This document shows, piece by piece, positions 42,105-49,485 of a DNA stretch of 62,845 nt. Origin of the DNA: Anaerolineales bacterium (GTDB lineage: Bacteria; Chloroflexota; Anaerolineae; Anaerolineales; Villigracilaceae); assembly GCA_016744335.1 (NCBI GenBank), contig JADGEO010000018.1:648-63492 (forward strand). The letters run 5' to 3'. The notes below the pieces were generated by a model, which ran no database searches, was not told the origin of the DNA, and saw only the letters and a program-made list of their open reading frames with translations. Position numbers and translations under genes: made by a program. How positions within the stretch are numbered: position 1 is the first letter of the stretch; each line of letters begins with the position of its first letter.

Positions 42105-43337
42105 TTATACCGTAAAAGCCCACTCTCCACTTCTCATAATGGGAGAAATGCTACCATCTGCGTTAATACCATCTACATCAATATCGCCAGAGCCAATCAT
42201 AAAATCGACATGAATCAAACTATCATTTACTCCTGCCTCCGCTAATTCATTCTCCGACATTTCTGTTCCTCCCTTAACACAGCTACGATAGGCACTGCCT
42301 AATGCCAAATGACAAGCCGCATTTTCATCGAAAAGCGTATTATAGAAAATCAGCCCCGATTCAGAAATTGGTGAATGATGTGGTACAAGAGCTACTTCAC
42401 CAAGCATCTTTGCGCCTTCATCGGCTTCAATCATTTTGGCTAAAGTTGCTTCGCCTTTTTCTGCGCTAAAATCCACTACGCGCCCCTTTTCAAAAGTTAT
42501 ACTAAAGTTTTCAATCAAATTGCCATAATAGTTAAGCGGCTTTGTTGAGCGTACAACACCATCTACTTTTTCACGATGCGGCATCGAAAAAACTTCTTCG
42601 GTGGGTAAATTGGCTGAAAAATCTACCCCGCCTAAGGTTTTGCCTCCGCCACCTTTCCAAAGATGGTTTTTAGGCATCCCAATTTTCAAATCGGTTCCAG
42701 GTCCGCGAAAATGCAAAGTTTCAAATTGTTTCTCGGTCAAATACGTATGTCTTTTCCCTAAATCAGATAAATGCTTTCGCCAAACAGCCACAGGGTCATC
42801 ATAATTTAATCGACAGAGTTTTTCCATCACGTCCCACAGTTTTTCTTCAGCCTTTTCTTCTGAAATCTCAGGGAAAATTTTGCCCGCCCATTTTGGCGTT
42901 GGTGGGCAAACCACCGTCCACTGTACACCGTTGCCAGAAATAATTTGTTTAGCTTTTTTCAGATGTTTCGCTTGAGTTTTGAGTTCCAACGCAATTAATT
43001 CTGGGTCATAACCCGCCAGCAAATCGGGGTCTAATCCCGTTATAGAAAGATAGGCATCTCCGCGCTTAGCATTTTCTAAAATGCCATCTGCAATCCAAGT
43101 TGCGTACTCTTCAAAAGAATCGCATGGCGCAAACTCATGCCTAATCTGTTTTAGTTTTTCGTCTGACCACAGTACGGTCACTAAAGGGCATCCGTTTTGG
43201 TACGCTTTTGCCGTCACTTCACGCACAAGGGGTGCAGTATTCATCTCAGCGGCAATAAAAAGGCGTTGCCCCTCTTGTAAATTTAAGCCAACTTCTGTAA
43301 TTACTTTTGCATACTTTTCAAGTAGTTTCGCGTCCAT
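42105..43337 (-). CDS. M29-family metallo-aminopeptidase
   Basis: 410 aa, like AmpS/PepS/aminopeptidase T. The co-catalytic metal region is present: EVFSMPHREKVDG, GEVALVPHHSPIS, CHLALGSAY and LIHVDFMIGS, with Glu, His, Tyr and Asp ligands in the expected order. Releases N-terminal residues from peptides in the cytoplasm. It begins directly at the stop of the broken YbaK gene and is followed by the DUF4342 gene after 12 bases. Confidence 0.92.
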   Translation of the reverse strand: MDAKLLEKYAKVITEVGLNLQEGQRLFIAAEMNTAPLVREVTAKAYQNGCPLVTVLWSDEKLKQIRHEFAPCDSFEEYATWIADGILENAKRGDAYLSITGLDPDLLAGYDPELIALELKTQAKHLKKAKQIISGNGVQWTVVCPPTPKWAGKIFPEISEEKAEEKLWDVMEKLCRLNYDDPVAVWRKHLSDLGKRHTYLTEKQFETLHFRGPGTDLKIGMPKNHLWKGGGGKTLGGVDFSANLPTEEVFSMPHREKVDGVVRSTKPLNYYGNLIENFSITFEKGRVVDFSAEKGEATLAKMIEADEGAKMLGEVALVPHHSPISESGLIFYNTLFDENAACHLALGSAYRSCVKGGTEMSENELAEAGVNDSLIHVDFMIGSGDIDVDGINADGSISPIMRSGEWAFTV

Positions 43338-43816
43338 TTATTTCTCCTTAATACAGATAATTTCTCCACCTGTCATTTCAGGTAAGTCTTTAGATTTCAT
43401 TTTAAAAACAGAATTGGGAGACCCCGCCGCCGCCCAAATTTCTTCATAGTCGAGTAAATCTTCATCAATATACGTTTCAATGGGATGAATATGCCCAAGC
43501 GGAGGGATTCCACCGATGGCGAAACCGGTACGCTCGCGAACGTAATCTGGGGTAGCGCGCCCAATCTTTTCTTTGGCGTAAGCATCGATCTGTTTAACCG
43601 CAACCCGATTCGCACCACTCGTCAAGATCAAGAGTGCTTTCCCGGTCTTTTTCCCCGTAAAAATTAACGATTTAACAATTTGCCTACCTCACACCCAACT
43701 CGCGTTGCGGCCTCTTCTGCTGTGCGGGTGCTTTCTGAAAACTCAATTATATTATAATTATAGCCAAGATTATTGAGTGCACCTTGTACCTTTTGTGCCG
43801 ATGAACCAAGAGACAT
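43338..43816 (-). pseudogene. YbaK/EbsC-type aminoacyl-tRNA deacylase, frameshifted
   Basis: From the ATG at 43814-43816 (GGAGAAAAT upstream) the minus strand encodes MSLGSSAQKVQGALNNLGYN...RTAEEAATRVGCEVGK, then stops after LLNR. The other frame continues at once as IVKSLIFTGKKTGKALLILT and joins the 97-aa reading SGANRV...GFAIGGIPPLGH...IDEDLLDYEEIWAAAGSPNSVF. Together this is one YbaK-domain protein broken by loss of a single base near 43676-43684, where GGC-CAA-ATT is expected. It is either a recent pseudogene or a sequencing error. Confidence 0.85.
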
Positions 43817-43884
43817 ATTTTCTCCATAAGAATTTAGGAAAACAAGACATCTATAGTATAGTTGAAAATAATTAGGAGCGCATA

Positions 43885-44178
43885 ATGAAAATTGATAGAG
43901 ATACGCTAAAAGTTATCCATAATAGCAAGGCACAGCGTTTTGAAATTCATATTAACGAGTATAAGCCCGTGCTAGACTATCGCCTACATAATAAGACAAT
44001 CACCTTTACGCATACGGGTGTTCCCAAAGAATTAGAAGGAAATGGAATAGGCAGTCTCATCGTCCGCGCAGGCTTAGATTATGCGCGTGAAGAAGGTTAT
44101 AAAGTAATTCCGCTTTGTTCTTTTGTTGATGCCTATATTCAACGATACAATAAATATGCAAATTTACTGAACGACTAG
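43885..44178 (+). CDS. GNAT acetyltransferase, YjdJ type
   Basis: 97 aa short GNAT fold. GVPKELEGNGIGSLIVRAGLDYAREEG is the acetyl-CoA loop (normally RGQGIGS) and PLCSFVDAYIQRY the C-terminal motif. AGGAGCGCATA precedes the ATG. Substrate unknown. Divergent from the YbaK pseudogene. Confidence 0.85.
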   Translation: MKIDRDTLKVIHNSKAQRFEIHINEYKPVLDYRLHNKTITFTHTGVPKELEGNGIGSLIVRAGLDYAREEGYKVIPLCSFVDAYIQRYNKYANLLND

Positions 44179-44202
44179 GAGTGTGTGGGGTTTTTCACAA
44201 TC

Positions 44203-44231
44203 TTGACTTAGGCTATTTAAAATGTCATAAT
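44203..44231 (+). promoter_or_regulatory. Promoter of tandem GEMM-like RNA
   Basis: TTGACT (44203-44208), 17 bp, CATAAT (44226-44231). The predicted start, near 44238, is only about six bases before the first aptamer-like module. Confidence 0.75.
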
Positions 44232-44320
44232 AGTTATGACGCTCCGAAAAAGCAATGCAAATGAAAATTTGCAAAGCAGAGTCTTCTCTCTAATGTCGAA
44301 AGGCTAAGAAAAAAGACCAT

Positions 44321-44412
44321 CGAAAAGGCAACTCAAACAAGGCGTTTGAGGCGCAAAGTCTGGTGTCTAGGTTATTTGCTCAATAAGTTGATAGTTATAG
44401 ATAGCTAGATTT
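44321..44412 (+). promoter_or_regulatory. GEMM-like aptamer B
   Basis: AGGC at 44326-44329 can pair with GTCT (44358-44361) as the second stem of the GEMM fold around the GAG/GCGCAAAG core; the 3' part ATAGCTAGATTTCCGAA resembles the P3 strand of known GEMM RNAs. Confidence 0.6.
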
Positions 44413-44504
44413 CCGAACAGGTAAAATCAGTGAAAACTGATGGCGCAAAGTTATGGGTCTAAAGCCAATTTTTATAAAGAGGCTAAGGTTGCCAAACTTC
44501 CGAA
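44413..44504 (+). promoter_or_regulatory. GEMM-like aptamer C
   Basis: Has the canonical GAAA tetraloop hairpin, GCGCAAAG, GGGTCTAA and a P3 hairpin GGC-TAAGGTT-GCC carrying the conserved GGTT. The second stem is weak (AGGT with GTTA), the only clear departure. Confidence 0.65.
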
Positions 44505-44525
44505 GAGCGTTTCCCTATTTAGCGA

Positions 44526-44557
44526 AAATCCCCAACAAGTGTTGGGGATTTTTTTTT
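44526..44557 (+). terminator. Intrinsic terminator of GEMM-like RNA
   Basis: Perfect 11-bp stem AAATCCCCAAC (44526-44536) with GTTGGGGATTT (44541-44551), loop AAGT, then T residues to 44557. Confidence 0.9.
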
Positions 44558-44606
44558 GTGAGTCTTGCTAGAGTCGGTCTTCTCGGTCAGTGTACGATTT
44601 CCCCAT

Positions 44607-45371
44607 TTATTTCAACCCAAACCCTTGAGATTCAATCACTGCGCGTAATTCAGACCTAATTTCTTGAGAGACGCGTCTGGCGGTGTGTTCCATCCAGCCA
44701 TAAGATTCGGTTTCGTCTTCTTTTCCTGGAATGGGGACTTGTCTGTTTTTGTAGATGCCTGTTTCTATCATGGCTTGGTCGTAGGCAAGGAGATGCTCAT
44801 CTTGGTTTTGATTGTATTTTTCCCAGTGCAAGATTGATTTTTGTGGCAGGCGTGGACGAGGGCGTTTTTCTTGTGCGGGGTAGCCTATGGTCATGCCCGT
44901 TATTGGGAATACGCCTTGGGGGAGTTCGAGTAGGTCAATAATTGCGGCAGGGTCGCTACGAATTGCGCCGATATAGCAGATGCCTAATCCTAGAGATTCG
45001 GCGGCGAGGGCGGCGTTTTGGGCGGCGATTGCGGCATCTACTGCGGCTACAAGGAAATTTTCCATTGTGTCTGTGTTTTGCGTATAGCCACGAAGCTCGC
45101 AGGCTCGTGCTAACTTAAAGCGATCGGCGCACCAGGTTAGGAAAAGCGGGGCTTGGGCAACGTGCTTTTGGCCGCCAGCTATTTTGCTGAGGGCAAGGCG
45201 TTTTTCCGCGTTTGTGGTGGCAACTACGCTATAGGTTTGCATATTGGATGATGTGGATGCACGTTGTCCGGCACGCACTAGCGTCTCTACAACGGAAGCA
45301 GGCACAGGGTCGCGTTTGTAACGGCGAACAGAGGCGTGGGCGTAGATCAAGTTTAGGGTGGGGGTATCCAT
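44607..45371 (-). CDS. NfsA-type nitroreductase
   Basis: 254 aa FMN-dependent NAD(P)H nitro/flavin reductase. HASVRRYKRDPVP, GQRASTSSNMQTYSVV, AAQNAALAAESLGLGICYIG and GMTIGYPAQEKRPRPRLP are the family motifs. GGAGG precedes the ATG, which overlaps the upstream stop as TAATG. Its 3' end faces the terminator of the GEMM-like RNA 49 bases away. Confidence 0.9.
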   Translation of the reverse strand: MDTPTLNLIYAHASVRRYKRDPVPASVVETLVRAGQRASTSSNMQTYSVVATTNAEKRLALSKIAGGQKHVAQAPLFLTWCADRFKLARACELRGYTQNTDTMENFLVAAVDAAIAAQNAALAAESLGLGICYIGAIRSDPAAIIDLLELPQGVFPITGMTIGYPAQEKRPRPRLPQKSILHWEKYNQNQDEHLLAYDQAMIETGIYKNRQVPIPGKEDETESYGWMEHTARRVSQEIRSELRAVIESQGFGLK

Positions 45372-46591
45372 TAGATTGCCTCCGCGGCAGATTTTTCTTT
45401 CCATTTAATAAATATGGAGGTGATTGTCATTATTAATCCTATAATCCCAAAAATAATGCTGTAGAGAACGACATCTTCTACGAAGCTGTGAACAACGCTT
45501 TCGGCGAGGTCGTAGATGAGTTTGAGGGCACTGCCTGAAACCTCCATTGAGATGCCGCCAGTGAGGGGGATGCTGAGGAGGGCGCGTACTAGGGGAGCTG
45601 TGATGAGACTCATAAGTACGCCGATTATGCCTGCAATGAGGAGAGGAATGCCCCACCAGCGTAGCCACGAGAGTAAATCGCGCACTGCGAGAAGGGTTAT
45701 GAGTAATAATAGGATGATGGGAACGAGTGGGCTAAGGCGCATGAGGGCGCGGAGGGCTTGCATTTCAAGGATGCTTTCTTGGGCTTGTTTTTTTTGCGTT
45801 AAAATTTGTTGGTCGGGGAGGGTAGATGCGGCGGTTTGAAGCTGCATATTGATGAGTGGTTCTAAGGCGGGCATGATCATATCGGGGGGGTGGCAAATTG
45901 CGATTTCGCCTTGTGCTATTTTTAGCAAGTCGCTTGTGGTGCAATCGGGTTGTGCTTTGATGAGTGCCATGACAGCGTCTGTGCCTTCTTTGCTGGTTAG
46001 GCGTTTTTTAAATTGCATGAGTGGGATTGCTGCCGTATCTGAGTTTCCGTTGAGATAGTTGAAAATTTCATCTAGGGTGCTTTCGCTGATATATTCGAGT
46101 TCTTCGGGGGGAACAATGGCGATGATGAAGTCTTCCCAATCTTTGGCGGTGAGATTTTTGGTGAGGGAGGCGAGAAGCTCTTCTTCTCCTTCATTTGTTG
46201 CTGGGTAGCCGTGTTCTTCGTAGCAGGGGGTAATGCGTTCATTTTCTGCTTCTGTGAGTGGGCGTTCATTATTTGAGAGGGCGCGATATGATTCACTTCC
46301 TAGTGCGTCTATGAGGCAGGTTTCTAGTTCTACACTTCTATATTCTGTTTCGCAAGAGAGAGGGTTTTCGGCGCAGTGGTCTATGCCCATAGAAACGACA
46401 AGTTGGTCGCCGATAACGGCAGGCAACCGCTCGTATATATTTTCATTATGAAGTGCTTTTTTATAGGTCTCTGTGTCAAAGGCGTGTTGCTCCAAATTAT
46501 AGAAGAAAAGGGTAGAGACAAGTGTGATAACGAAGAATATGGCAAAAAGAACAGCGAAAACTTTAGCTATGGGGGAAAGGGCTTTTTTCAT
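45371..46591 (-). CDS. Conserved membrane protein with large extracytoplasmic domain
   Basis: 406 aa. One N-terminal helix (~10-33), an external domain of about 250 residues with several Cys (HCAENPLSCETE, CYEEHG, PDCTTSD) likely in disulfides, then three C-terminal helices. Family not recognised. Overlaps the nitroreductase gene by one base. Confidence 0.65.
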   Translation of the reverse strand: MKKALSPIAKVFAVLFAIFFVITLVSTLFFYNLEQHAFDTETYKKALHNENIYERLPAVIGDQLVVSMGIDHCAENPLSCETEYRSVELETCLIDALGSESYRALSNNERPLTEAENERITPCYEEHGYPATNEGEEELLASLTKNLTAKDWEDFIIAIVPPEELEYISESTLDEIFNYLNGNSDTAAIPLMQFKKRLTSKEGTDAVMALIKAQPDCTTSDLLKIAQGEIAICHPPDMIMPALEPLINMQLQTAASTLPDQQILTQKKQAQESILEMQALRALMRLSPLVPIILLLLITLLAVRDLLSWLRWWGIPLLIAGIIGVLMSLITAPLVRALLSIPLTGGISMEVSGSALKLIYDLAESVVHSFVEDVVLYSIIFGIIGLIMTITSIFIKWKEKSAAEAI

Positions 46592-46619
46592 TTCAAATTC
46601 CTAAGACTTGAGACTTTAA

Positions 46620-46683
46620 CCTTCAGACAAAAGACTGTGTATCGTCCTGAATATAATCGACACTAAGATCTGATGTCTGAAGG
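46620..46683. repeat. CCTTCAGACA inverted repeat
   Basis: Perfect 10-bp arms at 46620-46629 and 46674-46683 between two minus-strand genes. Confidence 0.6.
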
Positions 46684-46699
46684 CTGAGTGCCGATGTCT

Positions 46700-48667
46700 C
46701 TACACTAACTCAATATAATCATCGGTAATCGTAGCACTCTCGCCAAGATTGAGGCAATCGAGCAATTTGGAGGTTAGATTTGCTTTTTTCTTGGCGTCTT
46801 CACGGCTCCAAGTGCGGGTTTTTATTTCTAAGAAATTGCCTAAATCGGGTTTATCGAATTTATCAAAATTGATATAGAATTTTGTGTCTTCAAATTCAAT
46901 TAGCCAACGTCTGCGTTCTTTTAGGATGACTTGCTCAGACTGTGGTTTGAAGTATTCACGATAGAAACGCAAAGAATTTGTGGCGGGGGCAAGATAGCGA
47001 CTGCGGGAAAGAAGGACATCGTCCGTAAATTCTTCTTTGCTCGCTTGCCCAATGAGGGTTAGTCTTCCGCGAACCCTTTCCATTTCACCTTTATCGTCAA
47101 GGAATTCATCTTCTCTGTAGCGTAAACGCCCTTGCGTGGGGTCGTCAAATGAGAAGTAGACATCATATTCTCTATAGTGCCGTGAATACAAAAGGTCTAT
47201 ACCAGAATTGGCGAGGACGGACGCAACATCAACTTGCTTTGCTAACTTGACCTTTGTTTGGACCTCGAAGGATTCTTCTTCTGATGAGCCACCTAATGCA
47301 ATCAATTTCGAGAAGAGTGAACCTTCTCTCTTCAGTAAGAAAGCATCAATTTTTTCAGCGTAAACTTGGGCTTTTGCAATTAAATCAGCTTCGTTTAGGG
47401 TGAGTAGTTCTCGTTCTCGCATGAGAAATTTGCCATTTACCATTACATCGGTCACGTCATTCGCTTTGGCGGCGTAAACAAGTTGAACGTAGATATTTTT
47501 GGGGTCACGGCGGAAGCTAGGGGCATTATGGAGTTGGTTGAGGTCAACCAAGATCAAATCGGCACTTAAGCCCACTTGCAATGAGCCAGTTTGATGCGAG
47601 AGGTGAATCGCTTTTGCCCCAAGACGCGTACCCATTGTGAGCGCAAGATCCGCTGAAACTGCGGTGGGGTCTCCGCTATGTCCCTTCGCAATAAAGGCGG
47701 CTAAACGGATTTCTTCAAACATATCTAAATCGTTATTTGAGGCAGTGCCATCTGTACCAATGCCCACATTTACACCTTCATCGATCATTTTTTGCACGGG
47801 GGCAAATCCAGAAGCCAATTTCATATTTGAGGAGGGATTATGCGCCACGCCTGCGCCACTTTGCTCTAAGGTGCGGATTTCGCCAATATCAATATGCACA
47901 CAATGTGCCGCAACAACTTTGGCATCGAAAAGATTTTGCTTTTTCACATAAGGCACAACGGGAATACCCTCAGTTTCGCGCATATTCTCAACTTCAAACT
48001 CGGTTTCAGCGATATGAATATGAAGCGGCACATCAAACTCATCGGCGAGTGCGGCACAGGCTTGTAAAATTTCAGGGGTGCAGGTAAATGGTGCGTGAGG
48101 GGCAACTGCGGGTGTTATGAGGGGATGATCTTTCCATTTTTGAATAAATTTGCGTGTATAAGCAAGCGAATCTTCGTAAGACTCAGCGTCAGGTGCCGGG
48201 AATTTCATCACCGATTCGCCGCAGAGGGCACGCAAGCCGGCTTCGGCGGTAGCTTCGGCGACATCGTCTTCAAAATAATACATATCGGCAAAAGTGGTTA
48301 CGCCACTTCGTATTAGCTCAGCACAAGCCAACTGCGTGCCGAGTCGCACAAATTCTGGGGTTACAAATTCGCGTTCAACGGGCATCATATAGCCCATCAG
48401 CCAAACATCTAAGCGCAAATCGTCTGCCAGCCCACGCAAAAGCGTCATGGGGACGTGGGTATGCGCGTTCACTAAGCCCGGCATCAAAACCTTACCGCCC
48501 GCATCTATTATTTCTTCTGCTTCGTATTTGCTCAAAATCTCTTTTTCATCACCCACCGCTATAATTTTTTCTCCGCTCACAGCCACCGCGCCGCGTGCAA
48601 ATTGGTGCATTTCTTCGTCCATGGTTAGGACAATTGCATTTTTGAAAATCGTATCTGTTTTTTTCAT
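46700..48667 (-). CDS. Amidohydrolase (SAH/adenosine deaminase-like) fused to CYTH-like domain
   Basis: 655 aa. Residues 1-435: MtaD/SsnA-type deaminase with HTH metal motif (H69, H71; GLVNAHTHVPMTLLRG), HIHIAETEFE, AHCVHID and GIGTDGTASNNDLDM. Residues ~465-655: CYTH-like tunnel domain, starting FEVQTKVKLA and containing ERRRWLIEFEDTKFYINFDK and FLEIKTRTWS; CYTH proteins bind triphosphates with Mg2+. The two are joined in one frame. GGAGATCCA precedes the ATG. Confidence 0.82.
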   Translation of the reverse strand: MKKTDTIFKNAIVLTMDEEMHQFARGAVAVSGEKIIAVGDEKEILSKYEAEEIIDAGGKVLMPGLVNAHTHVPMTLLRGLADDLRLDVWLMGYMMPVEREFVTPEFVRLGTQLACAELIRSGVTTFADMYYFEDDVAEATAEAGLRALCGESVMKFPAPDAESYEDSLAYTRKFIQKWKDHPLITPAVAPHAPFTCTPEILQACAALADEFDVPLHIHIAETEFEVENMRETEGIPVVPYVKKQNLFDAKVVAAHCVHIDIGEIRTLEQSGAGVAHNPSSNMKLASGFAPVQKMIDEGVNVGIGTDGTASNNDLDMFEEIRLAAFIAKGHSGDPTAVSADLALTMGTRLGAKAIHLSHQTGSLQVGLSADLILVDLNQLHNAPSFRRDPKNIYVQLVYAAKANDVTDVMVNGKFLMRERELLTLNEADLIAKAQVYAEKIDAFLLKREGSLFSKLIALGGSSEEESFEVQTKVKLAKQVDVASVLANSGIDLLYSRHYREYDVYFSFDDPTQGRLRYREDEFLDDKGEMERVRGRLTLIGQASKEEFTDDVLLSRSRYLAPATNSLRFYREYFKPQSEQVILKERRRWLIEFEDTKFYINFDKFDKPDLGNFLEIKTRTWSREDAKKKANLTSKLLDCLNLGESATITDDYIELV

Positions 48668-48760
48668 TGGATCTCCATAATAAGGGCGACTGCAAGGGTG
48701 CGCCCTTACATTTAAAAGGGTAAAATAAGTTTAGAATTTTACCATGAGGAGAAAAGGACG

Positions 48761-49240
48761 ATGATAATGAAACAATCACTTTTAGGTATTGGCGGAAAGC
48801 TGATCTTGTACACAACTCTCTATACTGGATTTGCCACCGCGTTAACGGTTCTTTACCCTAACTTTTTCTTCATCCGTGACGAACTTGTTTTAGGCTTGTG
48901 TGCGCTGGGATACATTTTCTTGGTGTTGGGCATTATTCTGCTTATGGTTGTCGGTCGTCAATTTATGCGAGAGTTCAAAGAGGGAATTTTGATGAATAAG
49001 GGCGTTTATCGTTATTCGCGCAATCCCATGTATGCGGCTTGGGCACTCTTTATCATTCCTGGACTCTCTTTGCTCTCAATTTCATGGATTTTCTTTTTTA
49101 CACCTTTTGTTTTTTACCTTGTTTTTAAAATTCATATTCGAGAAGAAGAAGAATTTCTCGAAGGCTATTTCGGAGAAGCATATCTTGAGTATAAAGAGAA
49201 AACGGGGCAATTATGCCCAAAGTTTTCAAACTTGACTTAG
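48761..49240 (+). CDS. Isoprenylcysteine carboxyl methyltransferase-like membrane protein
   Basis: 159 aa with four helices. GVYRYSRNPMYAAW and EEEEFLEGYFGEAYLEYKEK form the ICMT/PEMT SAM-binding signature. In bacteria such proteins methylate varied lipids or small molecules. GAGGAG and AAAGG lie upstream; the Met two codons later is an equally possible start. The mgtE promoter overlaps its stop codon. Confidence 0.85.
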   Translation: MIMKQSLLGIGGKLILYTTLYTGFATALTVLYPNFFFIRDELVLGLCALGYIFLVLGIILLMVVGRQFMREFKEGILMNKGVYRYSRNPMYAAWALFIIPGLSLLSISWIFFFTPFVFYLVFKIHIREEEEFLEGYFGEAYLEYKEKTGQLCPKFSNLT

Positions 49241-49260
49241 CATCAGATAGTCGCTAGAAT
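49232..49260 (+). promoter_or_regulatory. mgtE promoter
   Basis: TTGACT (49232-49237), 17 bp, TAGAAT (49255-49260), overlapping the end of the ICMT-like gene; leader of about 219 bases. Confidence 0.7.
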
Positions 49261-49290
49261 CTTTATAAATACTTACTCAAAAACTATTTT

Positions 49291-49472
49291 GTTCATAAAA
49301 TACGACATAAATGTCGTATTATGAACTTAAAGGAAAAAAATGGAATTTATTCCTAGTCCCAGCGGGCGCGATGAGCGTCCGCATATAATCATCTGAACTC
49401 TCCCAAAAAACTAATGGGTCTTAGGCTTCGTAGAAGCACGACTTGGCAGGTTGTAAAAAACGGGGGAAAATG
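49291..49472 (+). promoter_or_regulatory. Structured mgtE leader, possible Mg2+ sensor
   Basis: A long hairpin (GTTCAT...ATACGACAT with ATGTCGTAT...ATGAAC, 49291-49326) is followed by GCGGGCGC/GCGTCCGC (49363-49382) and by CCCAAAAAACTAATGGGTC (49402-49420). The last resembles the CCCAAAAA..CAATGGGT core of the M-box (ykoK) Mg2+ riboswitch, but the rest of that consensus is not found. Confidence 0.35.
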
Positions 49473-49485
49473 AAGAGGTGTTTTC

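Larger units (their letters stand above)
44238..44557 (+). ncRNA. Stand-alone RNA with tandem GEMM-I (cyclic dinucleotide) riboswitch-like modules
   Basis: Three modules share one plan: CGAAAAGGCAA, a 6-7 bp stem, GCGCAAAGTC, a short spacer and TCTAA. Module A at 44244-44320 (AAAGCAA, stem TGCAAAT/ATTTGCA with GAAA loop, AAGCAGAGTC, TCTAA) is degenerate. Module B at 44321-44412 has stem CTCAAAC/GTTTGAG, GCGCAAAGTC and TCTAGG. Module C at 44414-44504 has stem ATCAGT/ACTGAT with GAAA loop, GCGCAAAGTT, ATGGGTCTAA and the 3' hairpin GGCTAAGGTTGCC. These match the GEMM-I core (GGCAA, RCGCAAAGYC, GGGTCTAA, P3 with GGTTGCC) known for c-di-GMP and cGAMP riboswitches. A terminator follows and no same-strand gene comes next. 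Confidence 0.7.

Noticed and set aside
44453..44659. 68-aa reading overlapping the GEMM-like RNA
   Set aside because: It runs through aptamer C, the terminator and the end of the nitroreductase gene; no ribosome site. It is not a riboswitch-controlled gene.
49360..49472. Full M-box riboswitch call
   Set aside because: Only the CCCAAAAA...AATGGGT part matches; other conserved M-box segments could not be placed, so it is listed only as a possible sensor.
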